The notes under the pieces are model-generated. The model saw nothing but the letters and a program-made list of their open reading frames with translations. It was not told where the DNA came from and searched no databases. This document shows positions 1 through 6,818 of a stretch of 9,157 nt of DNA, in pieces. The position numbers were made by a program, and so were the translations under genes. The DNA comes from Pontimonas sp. (GTDB lineage Bacteria; Actinomycetota; Actinomycetes; Actinomycetales; Microbacteriaceae): assembly GCA_023263045.1 (NCBI GenBank), contig JALQXU010000033.1:1-9157 (forward strand), in the 5' to 3' direction. The number at the start of each line of letters is the position of its first letter. The first letter of the stretch is position 1.

Positions 1-627
1 CGCTGGTGGCCCCACGAGTAGTCCAAAGACCAGCAATGTGCCCACCGACTGGTAACTGCCAATGACCGCAAGCGCAATCAGAACCAACAGGGCTGCGTGG
101 GCAAGACCGGGGCGCATTCCCAAGAGCTCCGCTTTGTCGCGGGACAGGCTAAGCGCAATCAGAGGGCGATAGAGCACGAGAGAAACGCCGACCACAATGG
201 TCAAGACCACGAGTTGACCGACAATGTCGCCCCAGGTAACACCGAGAGCATCGCCGAAGAGGATGCTCGTCAGGCTTCCCGAGTACGAATCCAGGCGAGA
301 AATGATGACCACACCCAGGGCGAGCATTCCAACAAACAACAACCCGATGGAGGTGTCTTCACCGAGAACGGTCTTGCGCTGAACGAGCTCGATTGCGGCG
401 ACCATGACGGCTGCAGCCACCGCTGCACCTAGGAGAGGGTTGACATCCAGGACAACCGCCGCCGCGACGCCGGGAATAACACCGTGGACAAAGGCATCGC
501 CGAAGAAACTCATCCCGCGAAGGACCAACCACGTCCCTACCGTGGAGGCCATGAGTGCAGCGAGCACGCCACCGATAAGGGCCCTCTGTTGGAACCCCAA
601 CTCAAAAGGCGCTAGCCACCACTCCAC
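1..627 (-). CDS. aztB: Zinc ABC transporter permease (ABC-3 family), partial
   Basis: Inner-membrane permease of a metal (probably zinc) ABC importer; 209 residues are visible and the C-terminus lies beyond the left edge. The frame is open from a GTG at 627 to position 1. The translation is strongly hydrophobic, with likely membrane segments near residues 13-36, 49-61, 66-83, 93-111, 134-153 and 176-192. It carries ABC-3 hallmarks: LRGMSFFGDAFVHGVIPG (36-53), EDTSIGLLFVGMLALGV (90-106), SILFGDALG (121-129) and GTLLVFGLLVGPPA (196-209). The start was chosen because GTG lies 5 nt after the stop of the binding-protein gene and has a GGAG 10 nt upstream, inside that gene. The two genes are evidently cotranscribed. 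The N-terminus resembles the AztB branch as I remember it; ZnuB- or manganese-type permeases are alternatives. No ATPase gene lies between the two, so it is either past the edge or elsewhere. Confidence 0.9.
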   Translation of the reverse strand, partial: MEWWLAPFELGFQQRALIGGVLAALMASTVGTWLVLRGMSFFGDAFVHGVIPGVAAAVVLDVNPLLGAAVAAAVMVAAIELVQRKTVLGEDTSIGLLFVGMLALGVVIISRLDSYSGSLTSILFGDALGVTWGDIVGQLVVLTIVVGVSLVLYRPLIALSLSRDKAELLGMRPGLAHAALLVLIALAVIGSYQSVGTLLVFGLLVGPPA

Positions 628-632
628 AGTGT

Positions 633-1685
633 TCAGTCTCCCAGCGCGGTCGCGATTCGAGTCGCGTTGGTCATCATCATTTCGAGATAGCTCTCCGCGC
701 CGCTGTCGGGACCCCCAAGGCTTCCGACGAAAAGCTCCACAACCTCAATGGTGTCGCCCACCTCTTCCGAGAGCGTGAGCAGCAAATCGGGAGACACCGC
801 TTGGTCCCCGAAGAGCGCGCGGACTTGCTGATCTTCTATCTCCGCAACCAACTCAGCCAATTCCTTCGAGTTGGGATCACCCAAAGTGGAACCACCGGGA
901 ATGACCACACCCACGACGTCGTAGTCGTATCGCTCCGCCAGGTAACCCAGTGCGTCGTGATCAGTGACGAGCACTCGTTGATCTTCGGGAACACTTCCCA
1001 AGATGGCGCTGACCTCCCGATCGACAACGCGGATGTCAGTAGCAGTCTCAGCCCCACAACTCGCCAGAGTTTCATCGCCACCGGCCGCGAGTGCCTCCCC
1101 GATGAGTTCAGCAGCCAGCGCCATGCGTTCCATGTCGAACCAAAAGTGAGGGTCGAACTCTCCGTGCTCGTGCTCGGCGTGGTCGTCTTCTTCAGAGTGT
1201 TCCGCCTCATCAGCGTGGGAGTCATGGTCGTCGTCATGAGAGTGCACGTCGCCCTCCTCTTCGGCATGAGAATCACCGAAGGGCAACGGGTCGACAAGAG
1301 AGGCGATACGCAACACGGTGACACCGTCTGCTTCCACACCGTCGATGGCATCGAGAACACCTTCTTCGAGCCCTTCACCGTTTGCGACAACGAGATCGGC
1401 CCCAGCCATCATGGCCACCTGGGCCGAAGAGGCTTGAAAGTCATGGGGATCAGCACCCAGGGGCATCAACACGGTCATCGAGGAATCATCGCCCGTGGCG
1501 CAGGTGAGAATGTCTCCCACAACGCTGCCCAGAATCGTCGTGGTCACCACAACTGAGGGCGCCAGGCGTGACTCGCTCACGGCTGCCTCGTCAGAGCCAG
1601 TGATTGCCTGCCCGGTCGGTGCAGCTGAGCACGCCGAAAGAAGCAGCGCTGAAAGCCCGATAAGGACAGTGGGAACACGTCTCAT
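633..1685 (-). CDS. aztC: Zinc ABC transporter substrate-binding lipoprotein
   Basis: Extracytoplasmic zinc-binding protein (cluster A-I, TroA/ZnuA fold) that delivers metal to the permease encoded just downstream. It has 350 residues, slightly long for the family because of a loop insertion. The N-terminus is a lipoprotein signal: MRR, a hydrophobic stretch, then lipobox L-S-A-C with the lipidated cysteine at 19. Likely zinc ligands are H81 (GADPHDF), H180 (DPHFWFD), H243 (TDHDALGY) and an acidic residue around D294 (LFGDQAVSP). Residues 140-174 form a flexible loop with nine histidines and many Asp/Glu, typical of zinc rather than manganese binders. GVVIPGGSTL (258-267) and VELFVGSLGGPDSGAESYL (316-334) recall AztC proteins from memory. 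C62 and C210 are the only cysteines besides C19 and could form a disulfide. The ATG has no close Shine-Dalgarno; a promoter ends 7 nt before it, so the message may be leaderless. znuA is the alternative name. Confidence 0.92.
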   Translation of the reverse strand: MRRVPTVLIGLSALLLSACSAAPTGQAITGSDEAAVSESRLAPSVVVTTTILGSVVGDILTCATGDDSSMTVLMPLGADPHDFQASSAQVAMMAGADLVVANGEGLEEGVLDAIDGVEADGVTVLRIASLVDPLPFGDSHAEEEGDVHSHDDDHDSHADEAEHSEEDDHAEHEHGEFDPHFWFDMERMALAAELIGEALAAGGDETLASCGAETATDIRVVDREVSAILGSVPEDQRVLVTDHDALGYLAERYDYDVVGVVIPGGSTLGDPNSKELAELVAEIEDQQVRALFGDQAVSPDLLLTLSEEVGDTIEVVELFVGSLGGPDSGAESYLEMMMTNATRIATALGD

Positions 1686-1692
1686 ACAGGTG

Positions 1693-1722
1693 AGAGTAAC
1701 CCTTAATGAGAATGATTGTCAA
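1693..1722 (-). promoter_or_regulatory. Promoter of the zinc uptake operon
   Basis: On the minus strand a perfect -35 TTGACA (1722-1717) is followed after 18 bp by TACTCT (1698-1693), a weak -10 that keeps T1, A2 and T6. The -10 ends 7 nt before the ATG at 1685, which would place the transcript start at or next to the start codon. The element lies almost wholly in the gap after the E2 stop codon and is overlapped by the Zur box. Confidence 0.55.
1707..1721 (-). promoter_or_regulatory. Putative Zur operator
   Basis: The plus strand reads TGAGAATGATTGTCA, a 7-1-7 imperfect palindrome in which six of seven arm positions pair. It matches the actinobacterial Zur core TGAAAATGATTTTCA, as I remember it, at 13 of 15 positions. 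It sits in the 39-bp gap between the E2 gene and the zinc-binding-protein gene and overlaps the -35 hexamer and spacer, so a bound Zur repressor would block transcription when zinc is plentiful. Fur sites have the same architecture; the neighbouring zinc genes are why Zur is preferred. Confidence 0.75.
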
Positions 1723-1724
1723 AA

Positions 1725-3041
1725 TCAATCAAGCAGAAGAGCGGGCTCCTCCATCACTGCCGCAACATCGGCAACAAACTTGCTCGCGACATCACCATCA
1801 ACCACTCGGTGGTCGAAGCTCGCTGCCACCGTAGTCACCATCCGAGATCGGACTTCGCCATTGACAACCCACGGCTTGGGTTTGATGGTTCCCAAAGCGA
1901 CAATCGTCACCTCACCAGGGTTCAAAATCGGGGTTCCCGTGTCCACACCAAACGACCCGAGGTTCGTAATGGTGATGGTTCCACCCGACATTTCCTCGGG
2001 GGTGGTTTTTCCCTCACGAGCAGTGACCGTGAGCTTCTCCAACGCCATCGCCAAATCACGAAGGCTGAGAGACTGCGCTTCCTTCACATTGGGGACGATC
2101 AGGCCTCGAGGAGTTGCTGCTGCGACACCCATGTTCACGAAGTGATGAACGATGATTTCCTCTTCGGTCCAGGTCGAGTTGACGGTGGGGTTTCGCTGAA
2201 CAGCCCAAATCATGGCCTTCACCATGACCAGCAGCGGAGACACCTTGATCCCTGCGAAATCGGGTGATGCTTTCAACCGCTTCACGAAGTCCATGGTCCT
2301 GGTGGCATCCACATCGACAAACACCGACACGTGCGGTGCCGAGAACATGCTCTTGACCATCGCCTGAGCAATCGCCTTCCGCACACCCTTGACGGGGATC
2401 CGGTCTTCCCTGTTCTCTGGCCACTCCGGCGTTTCTAGGTTCCTAAACACCGTGGCCTGTCCGGCGTGACGGATGACGTCATCTCGAAGAATCTCGCCGC
2501 CAATACCGCTTCCCGTAATGGACTCCAAGTTGACGCCCAAATCCTTCGCCAGCTTTCTTATCGGAGGCTTGGCGATAACTGGGACCGACTCTGCGAGGGG
2601 AAGACTGCCGCGAGCTGCGGGGGCGGGGGTCACCACAGGGGCGTCCGCCGGTGCTTGAGCTCTCCTGCGCCTTGACGTTGGGGTGGTCGGACCTGTGCCG
2701 TAACCTACGAGGTTCTTGGGTTCAGAAGACTCGTGAGTGACACTGCTATCCGCATCACCTACCGCCTCTGTCACACCGGTGTCAGGGCCTTCGTGGCCTC
2801 CCTCACCCTCCACGGAAATGATGGGGGTCCCCACCTGAACGGTGTCCCCTTCGCTGACCAGGAGCTCCTTCACGACGCCCTGGAAAGGAGACGGTAACTC
2901 CACCAAAGACTTCGCGGTTTCGATTTCGCAGACAACCTGGTTGACCGTGACCTCATCGCCAGGCTTGACGCGCCAGTTCACAATTTCGGCCTCGGTCAGA
3001 CCTTCACCGACATCGGGGAGAGGAAAAGTAAAGTGCGACAC
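1725..3041 (-). CDS. bkdC: 2-oxoacid dehydrogenase complex E2 (dihydrolipoamide acyltransferase)
   Basis: Core acyltransferase of a cytoplasmic 2-oxoacid dehydrogenase complex: its lipoyl arm collects the acyl group from E1 and the C-terminal domain transfers it to CoA. It has 438 residues. A single lipoyl domain spans about 1-77, with lipoylated K44 in EIETAKSLVE. A Pro/Ala-rich linker with an RRRR patch follows (about 80-155), then a peripheral-subunit-binding domain (about 157-193: AKPPIRKLAKDLGV...GSGIGGEILRDDV). The catalytic domain (about 212-438) carries SFDHRVVDGD, giving catalytic H411 and D415. The GTG start is fixed by a strong AAGGAG 5 nt upstream. The gene is third in the operon, 23 bp after the E1 beta stop. 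The substrate cannot be read from this sequence: branched-chain oxoacids are favoured because actinobacteria generally use an AceE-type E1 for pyruvate, but annotation as pyruvate dehydrogenase E2 (pdhC) is a fair alternative. Confidence 0.93.
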   Translation of the reverse strand: MSHFTFPLPDVGEGLTEAEIVNWRVKPGDEVTVNQVVCEIETAKSLVELPSPFQGVVKELLVSEGDTVQVGTPIISVEGEGGHEGPDTGVTEAVGDADSSVTHESSEPKNLVGYGTGPTTPTSRRRRAQAPADAPVVTPAPAARGSLPLAESVPVIAKPPIRKLAKDLGVNLESITGSGIGGEILRDDVIRHAGQATVFRNLETPEWPENREDRIPVKGVRKAIAQAMVKSMFSAPHVSVFVDVDATRTMDFVKRLKASPDFAGIKVSPLLVMVKAMIWAVQRNPTVNSTWTEEEIIVHHFVNMGVAAATPRGLIVPNVKEAQSLSLRDLAMALEKLTVTAREGKTTPEEMSGGTITITNLGSFGVDTGTPILNPGEVTIVALGTIKPKPWVVNGEVRSRMVTTVAASFDHRVVDGDVASKFVADVAAVMEEPALLLD

Positions 3042-3046
3042 GGTTG

Positions 3047-3052
3047 CTCCTT
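3047..3052 (-). promoter_or_regulatory. Ribosome binding site for E2
   Basis: The minus strand has AAGGAG followed by CAACC and then the GTG at 3041. It decides in favour of the GTG start and lies in the 23-bp gap after the E1 beta stop codon. Confidence 0.8.
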
Positions 3053-3064
3053 ACGCGCTAGCCA

Positions 3065-4039
3065 TCAGTAAGCCAGGCTTCTATCCACTGCGTCAAGTAT
3101 GCGATCCGCATCGGGGAGGTAGAAGGACTCCAGACGTGCCGGCGGGAAGGGTGTGTTGAAACCGCTCACCCGAAGCACTGGTGCCTCCATCACATAGAAA
3201 GCTTTCTCTGTCAGGGTGGCGGCAATCTCACTACCCACACTCACGTTGCCTGGAGCCTCCTGCGCCACAATGGCCCGTCCCGTGCGGCGAACCGAGTCCA
3301 GAATCGTCTCGTAATCAATGGGGGACACCGACCGCAGATCGACGAGCTCGAGGCTCACCCCTTCGCTCTGGGCAATCTCGGCTGCTTGATGCATCACGCT
3401 GACCATGGCGCCATGACCGATAACGGTGACATCAGTGCCAGAGCGGACGACACGAGCTTGACTCATCCGGGCGCCTGCACTCGCCTTATCGACGGGACCT
3501 TTATGCCAGTACCTGCTCTTGGGCTCCAGATAAATAACCGGGTCAGCCGATGCAATGGCGTCCTGAATCAACCAATATGCATCGTGGGGGGTCGAGGGTG
3601 ACACCACGCGAAGTCCCGCGGTGTGAGCAAAATATGCTTCCGGGCTCTCCTGGTGATGCTCGACAGCCCCGATGTGACCGCCATAGGGGATGCGAATCAC
3701 TACGGGGAACGATTGGGTGCCCTCATGGCGCGCTGTGAGCTTCGCGAGCTGGGTCACGATTTGGTCAAACGCGGGATACACAAAACCGTCGAACTGAATT
3801 TCACACACCGGCCGGTAGCCGCGCATCGCCAAACCGATTGCTGTTCCCACAATCCCCGACTCCGCCAAAGGAGTATCAATGACCCTGTTGGGGCCAAACT
3901 CTTCCTGGAGGCCCTCGGTCACTCGGAAAACGCCGCCGAGCTGCGCAATGTCCTCACCCATGAGCATCACCGAAGAATCGGCGGCCATGGCAGCTCTCAA
4001 GCCTTCAGTGATGGCTTTCGCCAACGGGTAGTCGGTCAT
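3065..4039 (-). CDS. bkdB: 2-oxoacid dehydrogenase E1 component, beta subunit
   Basis: Beta subunit of the thiamine-diphosphate-dependent, heterotetrameric E1 that decarboxylates a 2-oxoacid and reductively acylates the E2 lipoyl group. It has 324 residues, normal for the family. It shows MGEDIAQLGGVFRVTEGL (27-44), then TPLAESGIVG with E60, the residue expected to contact the thiamine aminopyrimidine ring. The EHHQESPEAYFAHTAGL segment (127-143) contains the conserved active-site histidine pair H128/H129, and VVSPSTPHDAYWLI (145-158) follows. The C-terminal transketolase-like domain has VDLRSVSPID (233-242) and EAPVLRVSGFNTPFPPARLE (285-304). Its ATG overlaps the E1 alpha stop as ATGA, with GAGGAGG 7 nt upstream, so the two subunits are probably translationally coupled for equal production. 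Naming as pdhB is possible. Confidence 0.94.
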   Translation of the reverse strand: MTDYPLAKAITEGLRAAMAADSSVMLMGEDIAQLGGVFRVTEGLQEEFGPNRVIDTPLAESGIVGTAIGLAMRGYRPVCEIQFDGFVYPAFDQIVTQLAKLTARHEGTQSFPVVIRIPYGGHIGAVEHHQESPEAYFAHTAGLRVVSPSTPHDAYWLIQDAIASADPVIYLEPKSRYWHKGPVDKASAGARMSQARVVRSGTDVTVIGHGAMVSVMHQAAEIAQSEGVSLELVDLRSVSPIDYETILDSVRRTGRAIVAQEAPGNVSVGSEIAATLTEKAFYVMEAPVLRVSGFNTPFPPARLESFYLPDADRILDAVDRSLAY

Positions 4040-5154
4040 TCGCCCGCCTCCTCAAAAGAGGCCAAGTATGTCTCCAGCGCCTCGCGCTCTGCGTCGACCA
4101 CCGGATGAGGCTCGGTGAACACGTGCTGGAAAATGTCCGCGACCGGAGGAGTCTCCAGGGCAAGTGTGCGCTTGCGAATATCAGCGGCAAAGTCTTCGGC
4201 TTCCTCGGCCACGCCCTCAAAGAAACCACTTTCCACACCGAGGCCCTGCAAGTACGTGCGGAAACGATCGATGGGGTCATGCGCCTGCCAGAACGCCAGT
4301 TCATCCTCGTCTCGATACTTCGTGGGGTCATCACTGGTGGTGTGAGCGCCAATTCGATAGGTCAAGGCCTCAATGAAATGCGGTCCCTGTCCCGACCTCG
4401 CCGCGTCCATCGACACCCGGGTTGCCGCGTAGGACATCAACACGTCGTTGCCATCGATCTGAATACTCGGCATACCAAACCCGGCAGCGCGCTCAAACAG
4501 CGGTGTCCTCGATTGAACTCGGACCGGAACCGAAATCGCCCAGTGGTTGTTTTGCAGGAAGAAAACCTGAGGGGTTTGGTAACTCTGCGCAAAAATGAGG
4601 GCCTCGTTGGTGTCACCTTGGCTGGTAGCCCCGTCGCCGAAATACACGAGAACGGCCTCGTCTGTGTCGAGATCTCCTGATCCACAGTTGCCATCGAAGC
4701 CAATACCCATGGCGTATCCCGTGGCGTGAAGGGTGTGGGAACCAATCACCAGCGTGTAGAGATGGAAATTCTGCGTTTCCTTCGGATCCCAACCGCCATT
4801 GGTCACCCCTCGAAGCATCCGAATAATGTCGAGTAGGTCCAGGCCTTTCACGTAGGCAACCGAGTGTTCGCGGTAGGCGGGAAAGATGTTGTCCTGGGCT
4901 CTGGTCGCAAAACCCGACCCGACCTGAGCGGCCTCCTGACCGATGCTCGGAACCCACAACGCCATCTGACCTTGACGCTGAAGGTTGCCCGCTTCGACAT
5001 CGAAACGTCGGACGACCGTCATGACGCGATAGAACTCACGAAGCTCGTCCTCGGAAAGATGCGCGATCGCCTGGTGATAAACCTCATTGCGGTCGTTGTG
5101 AACGAGTTGCCCATCGGGCGCGACAAGACGCAAAGTCGCATCGGTGTAGGGCAT
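4036..5154 (-). CDS. bkdA: 2-oxoacid dehydrogenase E1 component, alpha subunit
   Basis: Alpha subunit of the thiamine-diphosphate E1, 372 residues, first gene of the operon. The thiamine-diphosphate/Mg motif is clear: GDGATSQGD (173-181) followed by QNN (201-203). SIGQEAAQVG (70-79) and FPAYREHS (91-98) are family signatures, and YRIGAHTTSDDPTKYRDEDE (266-285) forms the active-site loop. The TSDD form resembles branched-chain E1 alpha proteins more than the AGDDP form of Bacillus PdhA, although the following PTKYR occurs in both, so substrate assignment is tentative. A short loop GNCGSGDLDTDE (155-166) precedes the cofactor motif where many homologues have a charged helix end. The ATG is the only sensible start because an in-frame TAG lies 9 nt upstream. 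No Shine-Dalgarno is near; a TAGATT hexamer sits 6 nt before the ATG. mycobacterial BkdA/PdhA is the closest match I recall. Confidence 0.94.
   Translation of the reverse strand: MPYTDATLRLVAPDGQLVHNDRNEVYHQAIAHLSEDELREFYRVMTVVRRFDVEAGNLQRQGQMALWVPSIGQEAAQVGSGFATRAQDNIFPAYREHSVAYVKGLDLLDIIRMLRGVTNGGWDPKETQNFHLYTLVIGSHTLHATGYAMGIGFDGNCGSGDLDTDEAVLVYFGDGATSQGDTNEALIFAQSYQTPQVFFLQNNHWAISVPVRVQSRTPLFERAAGFGMPSIQIDGNDVLMSYAATRVSMDAARSGQGPHFIEALTYRIGAHTTSDDPTKYRDEDELAFWQAHDPIDRFRTYLQGLGVESGFFEGVAEEAEDFAADIRKRTLALETPPVADIFQHVFTEPHPVVDAEREALETYLASFEEAGE
4047..4053 (-). promoter_or_regulatory. Ribosome binding site for E1 beta
   Basis: GAGGAGG lies inside the last codons of the E1 alpha gene, 7 nt before the E1 beta ATG. 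Together with the ATGA overlap it supports coupled but independently primed translation. Confidence 0.7.
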
Positions 5155-5160
5155 GTCACT

Positions 5161-5166
5161 AATCTA
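5161..5166 (-). promoter_or_regulatory. Possible -10 element of the dehydrogenase operon
   Basis: TAGATT matches TATAAT at four of six positions and ends 6 nt before the E1 alpha ATG, so transcription could begin at the start codon. No convincing -35 is present at 16-19 bp upstream. A perfect GGGGCCCC palindrome (5169-5176) sits just upstream of the hexamer. No recognisable regulator site was seen in this 123-bp divergent gap. Confidence 0.35.
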
Positions 5167-5241
5167 GCGGGGCCCCTCCAGGCGACCAGCCATTGCACCA
5201 AAACAAGGAGACTCCGCAAATCCTGTTGCCACTCCACACCA

Positions 5242-5271
5242 TTGGCGCAAGACATCGTGAGCAGGCATAGT
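5242..5271 (+). promoter_or_regulatory. Possible promoter of the holin-family gene
   Basis: TTGGCG (5242-5247, four of six consensus bases) is followed after 18 bp by CATAGT (5266-5271, four of six). The -10 ends 6 nt before the ATG at 5278, again implying a leaderless message, and no Shine-Dalgarno lies at normal spacing. It points away from the dehydrogenase operon. Confidence 0.35.
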
Positions 5272-5277
5272 TAGACC

Positions 5278-5697
5278 ATGCTTCGTTTTCTCGTTCGACT
5301 TGTCGTGAATTCTTTAGCGCTTGCCATCGCGGTCTGGATCGTTCCGGGACTGACGATGGTGGCCTATGCCGAAGGCGAGGCCGTTATCGCCGGTGGCCCA
5401 AGCCTCGAACTCATCGTGAGCTATGTGTTCATTGCCTTTGTCTTCGGGCTGATAAACGGCATCGTGGGCAACGCCATCAGGATTGTTGCGTTCCCGCTCT
5501 ATGTCCTCACCCTCGGACTCATTGCCCTCGTGGTCAACGCGCTCCTTCTTCTTCTCGTCACCCTGGTTTCGGAATGGTTGGGCTTTGGGCTGTTCGTTGA
5601 AGACTTCTACTGGGGAATCATCGGGGCTCTTGTCCTCAGCCTGTCCAGCTGGATTATCGGCATGGTCCTGCGGCCGTTCGTCGGGAAACGTCGTTAG
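5278..5697 (+). CDS. Phage holin family membrane protein (YvlD/PF04020 type)
   Basis: Small integral membrane protein of 139 residues with four predicted helices at about 5-28, 44-63, 72-98 and 111-132, and a basic C-terminus (GKRR). The pattern fits the PF04020 'phage holin 4, superfamily IV' group: an N-terminal VNSLALAIAVWIVPG, FGLINGIVG (56-64), then LYVLTLGLIALVVNALLLLL (74-93). Despite the family name, chromosomal members in Gram-positive bacteria are not known to be phage lysis proteins, and in Bacillus the relative YvlD is linked to envelope stress. There are no phage genes around it. It stands alone on the plus strand, divergent from the dehydrogenase operon. Its TAG overlaps the stop codon of the convergent hydrolase gene by 3 bases. 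The physiological role is unknown. Confidence 0.85.
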   Translation: MLRFLVRLVVNSLALAIAVWIVPGLTMVAYAEGEAVIAGGPSLELIVSYVFIAFVFGLINGIVGNAIRIVAFPLYVLTLGLIALVVNALLLLLVTLVSEWLGFGLFVEDFYWGIIGALVLSLSSWIIGMVLRPFVGKRR

Positions 5698-6818
5698 CCA
5701 GTCCCACGCACAGTGCTAAACGTGCGCACCTGCGCAACCCCTTCCGCCCTGGGTAGGTCAGGTAGGTGAGGGCGCGCTGGGGAGCTGTCAAGATCGCGAG
5801 CCATGTCGACATATCCCTCCCTTTCGTGGGCGCCAGCGATATTGCCCACCCCGCTGCCACTGTCTCGCTCAATGGTCACAAAACCCGATCCGCGATCGCT
5901 GCCCCCCAGAGGGGGAACCACGTCATCGGAATGTCGCAAAGCGATGGCGGGGTAATCACCCCTCACGCTCAATGTCCCCGTTGGTGACCCCGCCACGAGT
6001 AATCCCGTTGTGCGATATCTCCCCGACTCCGCCAAGCGGGCGGCAATAAGCCCTCCTTGAGAATGACCGGTAAAGGTCACCCGCTCCCCCGGCTTTATGC
6101 CGGCTCGTGCCATTGCTCGGTGAACACTCACCAGGGATGCCGCCGGCAGTCCTGCGACGACGGCGATATTGCTCTCCATATCGAAGGGCTCCTCGGTGCC
6201 CCCTATCGACCACTCGTGAGTGCCCGCGATATACACCTCTGAGCTCCAGTGCCCTCGCCCGTCTGGATACCGCTCGATTCGTATCGGAACATCGGTGTCA
6301 GGGATACGACTGACTCTCTCGCCCCAGGTGCGCGGTGCTTGAGTAACCACCGTTTCGTCGCCATGTTCACGGATTGTGACCGAGTGGTGACGGGGGATGT
6401 GCTCACCGAGCGCGCGAGCAGCGTGTCCCACGGGGTCCTCACCCCAGACTTCGTCGCTCGAAAACCCGGTTGAGAGCGACACCCACAAGGCCAAAGCTCG
6501 CTCCGCTGGCTCGCTCCAGACCAGCGCCCGAGCTCTCTCGTGCTCTGCTGTTGCCTGCGCATAAGCGTGAAGGGCTTGTCCCAACCACTCGAGATCCTCC
6601 ACCACCGCTCCCAAGGCGTGGAGCGCGGGACCAAGATCCACCGGGGGAAGTGCGGGGATAGCCAGTGACGGAGTCGGTGCCGGAATAGTGGCCAGTTCTG
6701 CCGCCTGGGACCTCAACCTCGCATTGATATCGCCAAGCGTGTTCCGCAGTGCGTAGACGTATTCGTCACACACGGTCAGCGTCTGTGGGTCATGAATCCA
6801 CAGAACGTTGTCGCTCAT
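5694..6818 (-). CDS. Alpha/beta-hydrolase-like protein with helical N-terminal region
   Basis: A 374-residue protein of unknown substrate. The C-terminal part reads as a serine alpha/beta hydrolase: a beta strand then GHSQGG (251-256) with nucleophile S253, an acid candidate at D298/D299 in LRHSDDVVPP, and a histidine candidate at H331 in AGAHEREGYVDMA. Triad order and spacing fit the fold. Residues 1-100 are mostly helical (ALRNTLGDINARLRSQAAEL, then DLGPALHALGAVVEDLEWLG), and a Pro-rich stretch (47-62) separates the two helical parts. That layout resembles hydrolases carrying a WXG100-like or DUF1023-associated N-terminal domain, but I do not place it in a named family. There is no signal peptide or membrane segment. 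Its ATG overlaps the stop of the upstream 65-residue gene as ATGA and lacks its own Shine-Dalgarno, so translation probably depends on coupling. A lipase, esterase or peptidase role cannot be separated by sequence reading. Confidence 0.8.
   Translation of the reverse strand: MSDNVLWIHDPQTLTVCDEYVYALRNTLGDINARLRSQAAELATIPAPTPSLAIPALPPVDLGPALHALGAVVEDLEWLGQALHAYAQATAEHERARALVWSEPAERALALWVSLSTGFSSDEVWGEDPVGHAARALGEHIPRHHSVTIREHGDETVVTQAPRTWGERVSRIPDTDVPIRIERYPDGRGHWSSEVYIAGTHEWSIGGTEEPFDMESNIAVVAGLPAASLVSVHRAMARAGIKPGERVTFTGHSQGGLIAARLAESGRYRTTGLLVAGSPTGTLSVRGDYPAIALRHSDDVVPPLGGSDRGSGFVTIERDSGSGVGNIAGAHEREGYVDMARDLDSSPARPHLPDLPRAEGVAQVRTFSTVRGTG

Noticed and set aside
801..1556. Open frame of 251 codons on the plus strand
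   Set aside because: It lies wholly antisense to the zinc-binding-protein gene. Its translation is His/Val-rich only because it mirrors the His/Asp loop, and it has no family resemblance or Shine-Dalgarno.
1495..2145. Open frame of 216 codons on the plus strand spanning the Zur-box gap
   Set aside because: It is antisense to both aztC and the E2 gene, which are strongly supported. It is Ser/Thr/Arg-rich without motifs.
4105..4680. Open frame of 191 codons on the plus strand
   Set aside because: It is antisense to E1 alpha, whose cofactor motif and active-site loop are clear. Long antisense frames are expected in GC-rich coding DNA.
5278..5697. Holin-family gene as evidence of a prophage
   Set aside because: There is no endolysin, integrase or structural phage gene near it, and the PF04020-type family is a common chromosomal membrane protein group despite its name.
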